Assembly (NCBI RefSeq): GCF_000337355.1
Contig: NZ_AOJH01000027.1
Coordinates: forward strand, 18,800-57,342
DNA: 38,543 nucleotides
Direction of reading: 5' to 3'
DNA from: Halorubrum kocurii JCM 14978
GTDB lineage: Archaea > Halobacteriota > Halobacteria > Halobacteriales > Haloferacaceae
The position numbers and the translations under genes were made by a program. Below, in pieces: positions 23,935-31,411 of this stretch. The notes under the pieces were generated by a model. That model saw only the letters and a list, made by a program, of their open reading frames with translations, ran no database searches and was not told the origin of the DNA. Position 1 is the first letter of the stretch, and every line of letters begins with the position of its first letter.

Positions 23935-24030
23935 ACGTAATCTATGTAGACAAACCTACTTGAAGGTGTGTATTGGAGCTGCGTGGAATATCCAGCCGTG
24001 CCATCGAACAGTGGACTGTGAAGGGTAGTG

Positions 24031-24070
24031 TCGGATTCATCCCCGCGCTAAAGCACGAGGCTTTCTCCTC
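24031..24070 (-). mobile_element. Solitary right-end-like sequence of another IS1341-type element
   Basis: CCCGCGCTAAAGCACGAGG (inside 24040-24060) closely resembles the right-end hairpin region at 22591-22613 (CCTCCCCGCGCTGAAGCGCG), in the same orientation. Here it is followed by the 3' flank of dodecin instead of a tnpB gene. It is probably the leftover of a second, lost element. The 186-bp gap 23935-24120 holds nothing else I can name. Confidence 0.5.
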
Positions 24071-24120
24071 GATTCTCCGTAAAAAGTCGGCCCTGCCGCG
24101 TGCCGAGACGCGAACCGGTC

Positions 24121-24318
24121 TCAGTTCTCGAGTTCGAACGCGACTTCGACCTCTGCCTGATACTCTCGCTCCGCGTCCTTCAGTTCGACGCCGAACTCCT
24201 CTACCTCCGCCCAGTACACGTTCTCCAGCGTGTCTTCGGCGCGATCGATCGCGTCGTCGGCCGCCGCGTCGAAGCTCTCGTCGCTCGTTCCGATCAGCGT
24301 GACTTTCTTGAAAACCAT
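24121..24318 (-). CDS. Dodecin (flavin-binding protein)
   Basis: A 65-residue protein that assembles into a dodecamer storing flavin; the haloarchaeal form binds riboflavin and lumichrome-type flavins. The sequence [20 protein letters not shown] is almost the family signature. Trp36 (VYWAEV) is the stacking residue and Gln54 (EYQAEV) the partner at the flavin site. It is slightly shorter at the C-terminus than the Halobacterium protein. Two TATA-like stretches (GATATATC near 24369 and GTATATTACC near 24385) lie upstream. It stands alone between the TnpB element and the GH13 gene. Confidence 0.95.
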   Translation of the reverse strand: MVFKKVTLIGTSDESFDAAADDAIDRAEDTLENVYWAEVEEFGVELKDAEREYQAEVEVAFELEN

Positions 24319-24412
24319 GTGTTATCACCGTGTTTAGACCCGGCGCACAGCCTCACACGCCCGGCGGATATATCGTCACTCTGTGAGGTAATATACGTTC
24401 GGTCCGGGGCGG

Positions 24413-26110
24413 CTACGCCAGCCGGTACACCCGCGCCTCGTACGGCCGCAGGGCGACCGAACCGAGGTCCGTTCCAGGATCGTCGTAGTTGCACGCCAGC
24501 ACCGATTCGACCGCCCCCGCGGAGCCGAGGTCGACCCGCGACGTCCGACCGGCCCAGTTCACCGCGACCAAGACCGCCTCGTCGTCGGTCCGACGGGTGT
24601 ACGACCACACGCGCGGGTGGTCCTCGGTCAGGAGGTCGTAGACGCCGTACCGGAGCGGCTCCGAATCGCCGCGGACGTCGATCAGGTTGCTGTAAAATCC
24701 GAATATCGAGTCGTCGCGGTCGCGGTCGGCCGCGACGTTGACGCGGTCGCGGTCCGGATTGACCGGAATCCACGGCTCCCCGTCGGTGAAGCCGGCGTGC
24801 TCGCCGTCGCTCCACTGCACCGGCGTGCGGGCGTTGTCGCGCGAGCGGTAGCGGACCACGTCCTCGGCCGCCCCGAACGAGTCGATCGCGCCCGACTCGA
24901 GGGCGGCGTCAACGCGGCTGGTCGCGTCGGCGTCGCGCATCTCGCTGCGGGCGGACCACGGGTAGTTCGTCATGCCGATCTCGTCGCCCTGGAAGAGGAA
25001 CGGCGTCGCCGGCATCGTCAACAGGAGCGTCGCCAGGAGCGTTGCCGACTCGTAGCGGTAGCGGTCGTCGTTGCCGAACCGGGAGACGATCCGCGGGGTG
25101 TCGTGGGTCCCGAGGTACACCGTGTTCCACGCGTCGGTCAGCTCCAGCGCCCGGGCCCAGTCGCTGAGGACGGACCGCACCTCCGAGACCTCCCAGTCGA
25201 CGACGTCCCACCAGCCGCCCTCGCCGACGTCCAGCGAGGTGTGACCGTAGTGATACGTCATGCTGAGCCCGTCGCCGGACGGGCCGCAGTACCGCTTCGC
25301 GTCCCGCGGCGAGAGGTCCATCCCCTCTCCGACCGTCATGGCGTCGTACTCCGAGAGGACGTCCTCGGACAGGCCGCGGAGGTACTCGTGGATCCGCGGC
25401 CCGTTGGCGAACTGCTCGATCCCGACCCAGTCCTCGTCCGGGTCGCCGTCGGGGTACCCCTCGGGCTTGGACATGACGTTGAACACGTCCAGCCGGAAGC
25501 CGTCGACCCCCTTCTCGAGCCAGAAGCGGACGGCGTCGTGCATCGCGTCGCGGACCGCGGGGGTCCGCCAGTTGAGGTCCGGCTGCTTCTCGTCGAAGAG
25601 GTGGAGGTACCACGCGCCCCGCACCTCGTCGTAGGTCCACGCCGAGCCCCCGAACCCGGTCGTCCAGTTGTTCGGCGGCTCGTCCGGGTCGCCGTCGACC
25701 CAGTGGTAGAACGACTCGTAGCCGTCCTCCTCCCGTCGCGACCGCTGGAACCACTCGTGTTCGTCGGAGGTGTGGTTGAGGACGATGTCGAGGACCACTT
25801 TGATGTCCCGCTCGTGGAGCGACTCCAGCAGCGCCTCGAAGTCGGCCATCGTTCCGAACTCCTCGAGGACCGACCGGTAGTCGCGGACGTCGTAGCCGTT
25901 GTCGGCGTGCGGGGAGTCGTATATCGGCGTCAGCCACACGGCGTCGACCCCGAGCTCGTCGAGGTACTCGACCTTCTCCGCGATCCCCTGCAGGTCGCCG
26001 ATCCCGTCGCCGTCGCTGTCGTTGAAGCTCTGCGGATAGATCTCGTAGACGACAGCCTCCCGCCACCACTCCCGGCTCGCGTCGCCCGGAAGGATTGTTC
26101 CCTCGACCAT
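24413..26110 (-). CDS. GH13 alpha-glucosidase / oligo-1,6-glucosidase-type enzyme
   Basis: A cytoplasmic α-glucoside hydrolase with a (β/α)8 barrel, 565 residues, no signal peptide. The GH13 catalytic triad is visible: nucleophile Asp208 (DGFRLDVFN), acid/base Glu262 (TVGEGMD) and transition-state Asp337 (GTHDTPR). A Ca-binding DSDGDGIGDL loop (31-40) is typical of oligo-1,6-glucosidase-like members. Substrate could be sucrose, maltose or isomalto-oligosaccharides; the neighbouring fructan genes make sucrose-related sugars plausible. I chose the ATG at 26110 because CGGTTTTG (minus strand, 26135-26142) lies 25-32 nt upstream and matches the GH32 promoter core at identical spacing. An in-frame ATG at 26137 would overlap that box. 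Confidence 0.92.
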   Translation of the reverse strand: MVEGTILPGDASREWWREAVVYEIYPQSFNDSDGDGIGDLQGIAEKVEYLDELGVDAVWLTPIYDSPHADNGYDVRDYRSVLEEFGTMADFEALLESLHERDIKVVLDIVLNHTSDEHEWFQRSRREEDGYESFYHWVDGDPDEPPNNWTTGFGGSAWTYDEVRGAWYLHLFDEKQPDLNWRTPAVRDAMHDAVRFWLEKGVDGFRLDVFNVMSKPEGYPDGDPDEDWVGIEQFANGPRIHEYLRGLSEDVLSEYDAMTVGEGMDLSPRDAKRYCGPSGDGLSMTYHYGHTSLDVGEGGWWDVVDWEVSEVRSVLSDWARALELTDAWNTVYLGTHDTPRIVSRFGNDDRYRYESATLLATLLLTMPATPFLFQGDEIGMTNYPWSARSEMRDADATSRVDAALESGAIDSFGAAEDVVRYRSRDNARTPVQWSDGEHAGFTDGEPWIPVNPDRDRVNVAADRDRDDSIFGFYSNLIDVRGDSEPLRYGVYDLLTEDHPRVWSYTRRTDDEAVLVAVNWAGRTSRVDLGSAGAVESVLACNYDDPGTDLGSVALRPYEARVYRLA

Positions 26111-26195
26111 GCACGGACCCACTTCGGAGCGACGCAAAACCGTTGGGGATCGCGGTGCGACGCGAGACCGCGGGAGGGCGGTGAGTCGGCCGGAT

Positions 26196-26534
26196 TCAGG
26201 GGCTGCCGGGCGCGCCTTCCATCACCGCGAAGTCCTTGCCGTCGGCCTCGATGCCGATGACCGCCCAGTCGTACGGGGGCTTCTTCGAAACGAGTCGGTC
26301 CCGCAGGTCACCCGCCCGATCGAGCCACGTGACGAAACAGCGGAGCCGCGGGGCGTCGCCGCCGTCGGCCAGATACGGGTCGAGATTGTCGTCCTCCATA
26401 CACAACACGGTCACGAGCACGCGCCGCCATTTCCGCTCCGCGACGAACTCCTGTCCGCCATCGGAGACGGTGTACCCGAGTTCACGAAAGACGTCTCTGG
26501 CCTCCGTCGTCGGTGGGATGCTCGCAGTGGCCAT
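26196..26534 (-). CDS. Conserved haloarchaeal protein (unknown function)
   Basis: A 112-residue soluble α/β protein, MATASIPPTTEARDVFRELG, with conserved-looking LRCFVTWLDRAGDLRDRL and YDWAVIGIEADG. I know it only as a widespread uncharacterised haloarchaeal type; no catalytic motif is evident. GTTTATCAC (minus strand, about 26559-26567) is at promoter distance from the ATG. Its position between GH13 and GH32 looks coincidental. Confidence 0.75.
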   Translation of the reverse strand: MATASIPPTTEARDVFRELGYTVSDGGQEFVAERKWRRVLVTVLCMEDDNLDPYLADGGDAPRLRCFVTWLDRAGDLRDRLVSKKPPYDWAVIGIEADGKDFAVMEGAPGSP

Positions 26535-26675
26535 CTACCCCGATATTGGCCGGCTTCCGTGATAAACTTTCTCACGATTTCGACCACCCGCGATCCCGGT
26601 CGCTCGGGCACCGAGCCCCGCCACTCGGGGATCGCGGGCTGTCGCTTCTCCCCACGCCACTCGTGGCTCGCCTCG

Positions 26676-26921
26676 CTACTCGTGGGCGGCGTCCCACTCG
26701 TCCGGCTTCCGGAAGTTGCTGCACTCCGTACACTGGATCCGGCCCATCGTGTCCATCGCGGTGTCGAACGAGCCGCAGTTGCCACAGCGGAACCCCCACC
26801 GCGAGGCCCCGTCGGCGTCTGCGAACACGACGTAGAACGGCCCCTCGGACCCACGCTCGACCTGTGTCCGGTCGGTGTACACCCGCTCTCCGTCGCCCGT
26901 CGTCGCCGCGTTGAGACTCAT
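26676..26921 (-). CDS. Small zinc-ribbon protein (DUF5816-like)
   Basis: An 81-residue protein with one zinc ribbon: Cys46/Cys49 (FRCGNCG) and Cys64/Cys67 (IQCTEC). A β-rich N-terminal half includes EGPFYVVFADADG. The resemblance to the haloarchaeal DUF5816 family is from memory. The role is unknown; single zinc ribbons often bind nucleic acid or proteins. The ATG at 26921 is chosen because GCTTAAAAGC (26945-26954), a near-palindromic TATA-like element, lies 24-33 nt upstream. The 141-bp gap before it (26535-26675) shows only GC-rich sequence. Confidence 0.78.
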   Translation of the reverse strand: MSLNAATTGDGERVYTDRTQVERGSEGPFYVVFADADGASRWGFRCGNCGSFDTAMDTMGRIQCTECSNFRKPDEWDAAHE

Positions 26922-26967
26922 GCCAGTCCGTACCGGTCGGAACCGCTTAAAAGCGTGACTCGACCGC

Positions 26968-27333
26968 CTACGTCCGGAAGGACTCGCCGCAGCCGCACTC
27001 GGAGACGACGTTCGGGTTCTCGACCTCGAAGCCGGCGGCCTGCAGGCCGTGCTCGTAGTCGAGCTTGCTCCCGCCGATGTAGTTCCGGCTCGCTGGATCG
27101 ACGAACACGCGAAGCCCGTGGTGCTCGACCACGAGGTCGTCGTCTTCCGGTTCCGTGTCGAACCGCATCCCGTACGAGAGGCCCGCGCAGCCGCCCTGCT
27201 GAACGAACAGTCGGAGCCCGGCCACCTCCGTGTCGAGGCCCTCACCCTCCAGTAGCGAGAGCGCCTCGTCCGCGGCGTCCGCAGTCACCTCGATCGCCGG
27301 GTCGCCCCCAGTGTCGACCGTTTCGGTACTCAT
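26968..27333 (-). CDS. IscA/ErpA-type iron-sulfur cluster assembly protein
   Basis: An A-type carrier that helps transfer Fe-S clusters to apoproteins. It has 121 residues with the HesB/IscA fold and the three conserved cysteines: Cys49 (QQGGCAGLSYG), Cys113 and Cys115 (SECGCGESF). FVDPASRNYIGGSKLDY is a family signature. The ATG at 27333 has GGTTTTTACC (minus strand, 27355-27364) at 22-31 nt. It is divergent from the GH32 gene with a 231-bp intergenic region. Housekeeping gene; no functional link to the sugar genes is apparent. Confidence 0.93.
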   Translation of the reverse strand: MSTETVDTGGDPAIEVTADAADEALSLLEGEGLDTEVAGLRLFVQQGGCAGLSYGMRFDTEPEDDDLVVEHHGLRVFVDPASRNYIGGSKLDYEHGLQAAGFEVENPNVVSECGCGESFRT

Positions 27334-27484
27334 GCGAACGTCTTCCGTTCGCACGGTAAAAACCCTGCCGGCGAATCGCCGCCGGTCGTTGTCGCTAACG
27401 GTTACATCACGCGCCGCCTCCGGTGGAACGGGCCCGCCTGCGGTTGCGCCGTCTCGCCGCGTTCCCCGACCGCTCCCCCCGATT

Positions 27485-27500
27485 ACGGGGACTTCCCCGT
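27485..27500. repeat. 16-bp inverted repeat upstream of GH32 promoter
   Basis: ACGGGGA-CT-TCCCCGT is a perfect inverted repeat lying 34 bp or more upstream of the GH32 TATA-like element. It may be a regulator site or a chance GC palindrome. Confidence 0.4.
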
Positions 27501-27533
27501 CGGATCGATCCGCGACGGCCGCCGGGGCGACAC

Positions 27534-27555
27534 GGTTTTGACTCGCTATCGAGTG
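27534..27555 (+). promoter_or_regulatory. GH32 promoter core with TrmB-like operator
   Basis: GGTTTTGAC (27534-27542) is TATA-like at 23-31 nt before the ATG at 27565. It runs into the inverted repeat ACTCG-CTAT-CGAGT (27541-27554). Written as half-sites, GACT-N7-GAGTG (27540-27555) resembles the TACT-N7/8-GAGTA motif described for Halobacterium TrmB, with one mismatch per half. Binding between TATA and start codon would suit repression. Confidence 0.45.
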
Positions 27556-27564
27556 AGTACGCTT

Positions 27565-29895
27565 ATGACTGAGTCGCCGTTCCGTGTCGGCGTGCTCGCC
27601 GCTGGGGGCCTCTCCGACGAGCAGCGCGCCGCGTTCGAGTGGCTCGACGCCCGGGAGGGGGTCGCCGCCGAGGTCGTCCGGTTCGACGCGGTCGCGGCGG
27701 CCGCGGTCGGTGCCGGCCGGGCGACCGCCACGGATCCCGACGCGGGCGATCCCCTCTCTGTCGAGCCGCCGACGGCCGACTCGCCGGCCGCCGACCCGGA
27801 CGCCAGGGAATCGCTCGGCGGCTCGTACCCGGGCCCCGGCGTCGGTGACCGCGACGACCCGATCCGGCGGTTCGACGTCCTCTGGTGGCACCGCGCGGCG
27901 CCGTACCCCGACGCGGACCCGCTCGACGACGCGGCGGCGGCGATCGACGGCTTCCTCGCCGACGGCGGCGGCCTCCTCCTGACGCTCGCCGCGATGGCCT
28001 CGGTCGACCGGCTCTCGGTCGAGTCGGTTCCGCCCGACCGCGTCGGCGACGAGTCCCTCGCCGAGCCGACCGGGGTCCTGTGGCGGTCGGCGTACGCCGA
28101 CCACCCGGCGCTGGCGTCGCTGGAGGGGCTCCGCCACCCGCTCCGCGCCCGCGGCACGGTCCCCGCGGTCCGCTACGAGCGGGTGCTCCCCGAGCGCGGC
28201 GAGGTGCTCGCTTCGACCGTCCGCGGCGACGCGGAGCTCCCGGACCAGATGACTGCGGTCTCGTGGAGCGCCGGCGATGGCGCGGTCATCGGACTCGGCG
28301 CGCCGGTCCTGTTCGCCGAGCCGCCGGCGGCGGGCGACGACCCGGCGACCGATCGGCTCGCCGAGACGCGCGACCGGCTCGTCGCCGGCTGCCTCCGGAG
28401 CCTCGCCGTCGACGACGGGACGCCCGGCCGGCCGACCGACGCGGTCGACATGCGCCGCCTCCGCGAGCGCGTCGCCGACGCCGGCGAGGACGGCCCCGGT
28501 GGGCGGCCGAAGTACCACCTCACGCCGCCCGCGAACTGGCTGAACGACCCGAACGGGCTGATCCGGTGGGACGGGCGGTATCACGTGTTCTACCAGTACA
28601 ACCCAGCCGGCCCGTTCCACAACACGATCCACTGGGGCCACGCCGTCAGCGACGACCTCGCGACGTGGCGCGACGAGCCGGTCGCGCTCTCGCCGTCGCC
28701 CGACGGCCCCGATCGCGACGGCTGCTGGTCGGGCTGCGCCGTCGACGACGACGGCACCCCGACGCTGCTGTACACGGGCGGAAACGGCCGCGACCAGCTC
28801 CCGTGTCTCGCGACGACCGACGACCCGGGACTCCGGACGTGGGAGAAGTACGGGGGCAACCCCGTCATCGAGTCGCCCCCGGCCGACCTCGACGTGCTCG
28901 AGACGGAGCACTGGCGCGCCGAGTTCCGCGACCACAACGTCTGGCGCGAGGGCGGGCGCTGGCACCACCTCGTTGGCACCGGTCTCGCGGACGGCGGCGG
29001 CGCCGCCCTGCTGTACACCTCCGAGACGCTCACCGACTGGACCTACGAGGGCCCCCTGCTCGCCGGCGGACCCGACACCGGCGCGGTGTGGGAGTGCCCC
29101 GAACTGCTCGATCTGGGCGACCGGCGGCTCCTCCACGTCTCCGACTACGAGAACGTCGTCTACTTCCTCGGAACCGTCGAGGACGACGAGTTCGTCGTCG
29201 AGTCCGAGGGCCTGCTCGACCACGGCGACTTCTACGCGCCGCAGTCGCTCGACGACGGCGACCGCTCGCTCACGTGGGGCTGGCTCCCCGAGGCCCGCGA
29301 CGTGGACGCGCAGTGGGACGCCGGCTGGTCGGGCGCGCTCTCGCTCCCCCGGGTGATCGAGACCGGTCCCGACGGCGACCTCCGCCAGCGTCCCGCCGAC
29401 GAGGTGGCCGACCTCCGGACCGAGCGGCTCGTCGCGGACGAAACGGTCGCGCTCGCGCCGGACGAGCGCCGACGGCTCGACGTCTCGGGCGCGGCGATCG
29501 AGATCGAGGCGGCGATCGCGCTCGACGACGCCGAGGCGGTCGAGCTGTCGGTGTTCGAGACGCCGGACCGGGCCGAACACACGCCCATCCGCTACGAGCG
29601 CGACGGCACGCTCTCGGTCGACCGCGCGCCGTCGAGCGGCGACGGCCACGCGTTCGCCGACGCGCAGTCGATGGCGGTCCCGCCGTACGACGAGCCGCTC
29701 TCGCTGCGGGTGTTCCTCGACCGGTCCGTGATCGAGCTCTACGCGAACGGCCGCCACTGCCTGACCAGCCGGGTGTACCCGACCCGCGAGGACGCCGTGG
29801 GGGTCTCGGCCGTCGCCGAGGGGGGCCGCGCGTCGATCTCGTCGCTCTCGGCGTGGGCGATGGGCGAGGCGATACCGACCGACGACTCGGACTAA
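27565..29895 (+). CDS. GH32 beta-fructosidase with N-terminal GATase-like domain
   Basis: A cytoplasmic fructosidase (invertase/inulinase/levanase type), 776 residues, no signal peptide. The catalytic five-bladed β-propeller begins near residue 316: nucleophile Asp328 in WLNDPNGL, Asp456 in FRDHNVW (the usual RDP triad, here RDH) and acid/base Glu510 in WECPEL. A C-terminal β-sandwich follows (~640-776, SLRVFLDRSVIELYANG). The first ~315 residues are an extra domain with FDVLWWHRAAPYP and FLADGGGLLLTLAA, like ThuA/class I amidotransferase-fold proteins. The start ATG follows a TATA-like box at 23-31 nt. It ends four bases from the convergent GH68 gene. Confidence 0.93.
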   Translation: MTESPFRVGVLAAGGLSDEQRAAFEWLDAREGVAAEVVRFDAVAAAAVGAGRATATDPDAGDPLSVEPPTADSPAADPDARESLGGSYPGPGVGDRDDPIRRFDVLWWHRAAPYPDADPLDDAAAAIDGFLADGGGLLLTLAAMASVDRLSVESVPPDRVGDESLAEPTGVLWRSAYADHPALASLEGLRHPLRARGTVPAVRYERVLPERGEVLASTVRGDAELPDQMTAVSWSAGDGAVIGLGAPVLFAEPPAAGDDPATDRLAETRDRLVAGCLRSLAVDDGTPGRPTDAVDMRRLRERVADAGEDGPGGRPKYHLTPPANWLNDPNGLIRWDGRYHVFYQYNPAGPFHNTIHWGHAVSDDLATWRDEPVALSPSPDGPDRDGCWSGCAVDDDGTPTLLYTGGNGRDQLPCLATTDDPGLRTWEKYGGNPVIESPPADLDVLETEHWRAEFRDHNVWREGGRWHHLVGTGLADGGGAALLYTSETLTDWTYEGPLLAGGPDTGAVWECPELLDLGDRRLLHVSDYENVVYFLGTVEDDEFVVESEGLLDHGDFYAPQSLDDGDRSLTWGWLPEARDVDAQWDAGWSGALSLPRVIETGPDGDLRQRPADEVADLRTERLVADETVALAPDERRRLDVSGAAIEIEAAIALDDAEAVELSVFETPDRAEHTPIRYERDGTLSVDRAPSSGDGHAFADAQSMAVPPYDEPLSLRVFLDRSVIELYANGRHCLTSRVYPTREDAVGVSAVAEGGRASISSLSAWAMGEAIPTDDSD

Positions 29896-29899
29896 CGGG

Positions 29900-31297
29900 T
29901 CAGTTCGTCTCCCCGCCGTCGCGCGTGTCTCTTCCGTCGCCGTCGAGAGCGCCTCCGCTCCCGCCGACCGACGCGGCGTAGCCGCCGACCGTCCCTCCCT
30001 CGGGGATCTCTCCGCGCAGCGCGTCGCCGCTCGGGAGGACGGACCCGTCGGCGGGCGGGAGCGGCTCGTCCGGGGCCGGGATCCGCCACGCGCCGAGGAC
30101 GCCGAGGAGCCGGGTCCGGTCGCCCTCGAGCGCGAGCCGGAGCGTCGGCGCGAGCGTCCCGCCGAACCGCTCGCGCTGCTCGGCCTCCGGGAGGTCGGCG
30201 ATCGCGTCGAGCGAGTCGCCCGCGAAGTCGTAGTAGTTGCGGAAGCTCTGCACGAGCACCTCCTCGTCGTGCGCGAACGCCATCCACGAGTACGCCTGAA
30301 ACGGCGCCGCCGGCGGGTTCGTGGCGACCAGCCCGGAGCCGTTCAGGGGGCGGTACTCGCCGTCGAGCGCGTCGGCAACGAAGCCGTAGAGCCCGTCGGG
30401 GCCGGTCACGCCGGGCGCGAACGTGTGGACGTGGCTGCAGACGAACAGGTAGTAGCGCCCGTCGGCGACGACGACGTGCGGGCGCTCAAGCTCCTGGTTC
30501 ACCCCGACCGCGTCGAGTAGCGGCGGGCGGAGCTCCCACGAGAGCGGGTCGCCCGACGGCGACGTCGCGATCCCGACGCAGCCGTTGAACTCCCGGCGAT
30601 AGGTCGTCTCCGGATCGTCGCCCGGTCGCTCCGGCGCGGGCGCGTTCGCCTCGAACAGGAGGTGAGTGTCGCCGGTCGCCGGGTCCTCGAAGAACCACGG
30701 GTCTCGGAAGGTGTAGATCATCCCGCGCGACTGCGCTTCGGTCTCGTACCAGTCGCCGTCGGGCGTCAGCAGCGTCTCGTGGGTCCACGGGCCGGCGAGT
30801 TCGATCCCGTCGGCACCGGCGCTCACCTGGCCGCCGTGCGCGACCGCGATCCGCTGCGTGTACGTCATCTCGTCGGCGCTCTCGTCGCCGGCGGCGGTGT
30901 AGTAGAGGTACAGGTCGCCGTCGTCGTACAGCGCGGAGCCGGCCCACTGCCGCTGGCCGAGCGCACCGCCGTCGAAGACCGGTCCGGCGTCGTGCCACCG
31001 CTCCCCGTCCGACGAGTAGAAACACCGGATCGCGGCCACGTCGTGCCGCTTCCCCGGGAGGAAGTCGGCCGGGGCGCTCAGCGAGAACGCCAGCCGGTAC
31101 CCGTCGACGTCGGCGAGCTCGCCGTGTCGATCGCGGAGCAGCCACGTGTCCCAGACGTGGAGTTCGGGGAAGGGATCGGTCTCGGGGGCGCCGGCCACCG
31201 GCGCGACGTTCCCGCGGCGGCGCTCGATGGACGCGGCCTGCTCTCTCGTCCACCGCGCCCGCGGTCGACCGCCGTCGCTCCTCGTCGTCTCGTGCAT
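29900..31297 (-). CDS. GH68 fructosyltransferase (levansucrase/inulosucrase type)
   Basis: Cleaves sucrose and transfers fructose to growing fructan, fructo-oligosaccharides or water. It has 465 residues with the GH68 triad: nucleophile Asp50 (HVWDTWLL), transition-state Asp199 (YTFRDPWFF) and acid/base Glu271 (VNQELERPHV). No signal peptide or Tat motif is present, so a secreted enzyme would need another route; cytoplasmic action on imported sucrose is the direct reading. A Shine-Dalgarno GGAGGTG (31303-31309) precedes the ATG by 5 nt. GCTTTATC (31321-31328) gives a near-leaderless start; the palindrome at 31376-31389 could give a longer, SD-containing 5' UTR. The C-terminal tail is disordered Gly/Asp. 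Confidence 0.93.
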   Translation of the reverse strand: MHETTRSDGGRPRARWTREQAASIERRRGNVAPVAGAPETDPFPELHVWDTWLLRDRHGELADVDGYRLAFSLSAPADFLPGKRHDVAAIRCFYSSDGERWHDAGPVFDGGALGQRQWAGSALYDDGDLYLYYTAAGDESADEMTYTQRIAVAHGGQVSAGADGIELAGPWTHETLLTPDGDWYETEAQSRGMIYTFRDPWFFEDPATGDTHLLFEANAPAPERPGDDPETTYRREFNGCVGIATSPSGDPLSWELRPPLLDAVGVNQELERPHVVVADGRYYLFVCSHVHTFAPGVTGPDGLYGFVADALDGEYRPLNGSGLVATNPPAAPFQAYSWMAFAHDEEVLVQSFRNYYDFAGDSLDAIADLPEAEQRERFGGTLAPTLRLALEGDRTRLLGVLGAWRIPAPDEPLPPADGSVLPSGDALRGEIPEGGTVGGYAASVGGSGGALDGDGRDTRDGGETN

Positions 31298-31375
31298 ACG
31301 GGCACCTCCGACATCGACCGGATAAAGCCTTCGCAGTCTGAACGGCGGTCGATCACCGATCCTCCCGTCGCGGAA

Positions 31376-31389
31376 ATAAAACGTTTTAT
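31376..31389. promoter_or_regulatory. 14-bp palindrome ATAAAACGTTTTAT, possibly a bidirectional TATA
   Basis: A perfect palindrome in the divergent region between GH68 and trmB. Its right half (TTTTAT, 31384-31389) is 23-28 nt before the ATG of the leader ORF at 31412. Its left half read on the minus strand could start a GH68 transcript near 31350. It may also be a regulator site. Confidence 0.5.
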
Positions 31390-31411
31390 CACGGCCGTGG
31401 TACTCTAAACC

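Larger units (their letters stand above)
22584..23964 (-). mobile_element. IS1341-type (IS200/IS605 group) element with tnpB only
   Basis: The unit has a subterminal hairpin at the right end (22588-22613; CCTCGCGC/GCGCGGGGAGG on the minus strand), the tnpB gene, and a short hairpin at the left end (GTAG-ACAAAC-CTAC, 23946-23959). There is no Y1 transposase gene (tnpA), so movement would need TnpA supplied in trans. The element's base composition is clearly lower in G+C than its flanks, consistent with acquisition. TTGA occurs at both proposed ends on the plus strand; the exact ends are estimates. Confidence 0.7.

Noticed and set aside
24031-24070. Possible second tnpB remnant in the dodecin 3' flank
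   Set aside because: No coding similarity to tnpB beyond the right-end hairpin was found, so it is listed only as a solitary end.
26968-29757. 929-codon minus-strand frame across IscA and GH32
   Set aside because: Only its last 121 residues are the real IscA protein. The rest is the reverse of GH32, with no recognisable domain.
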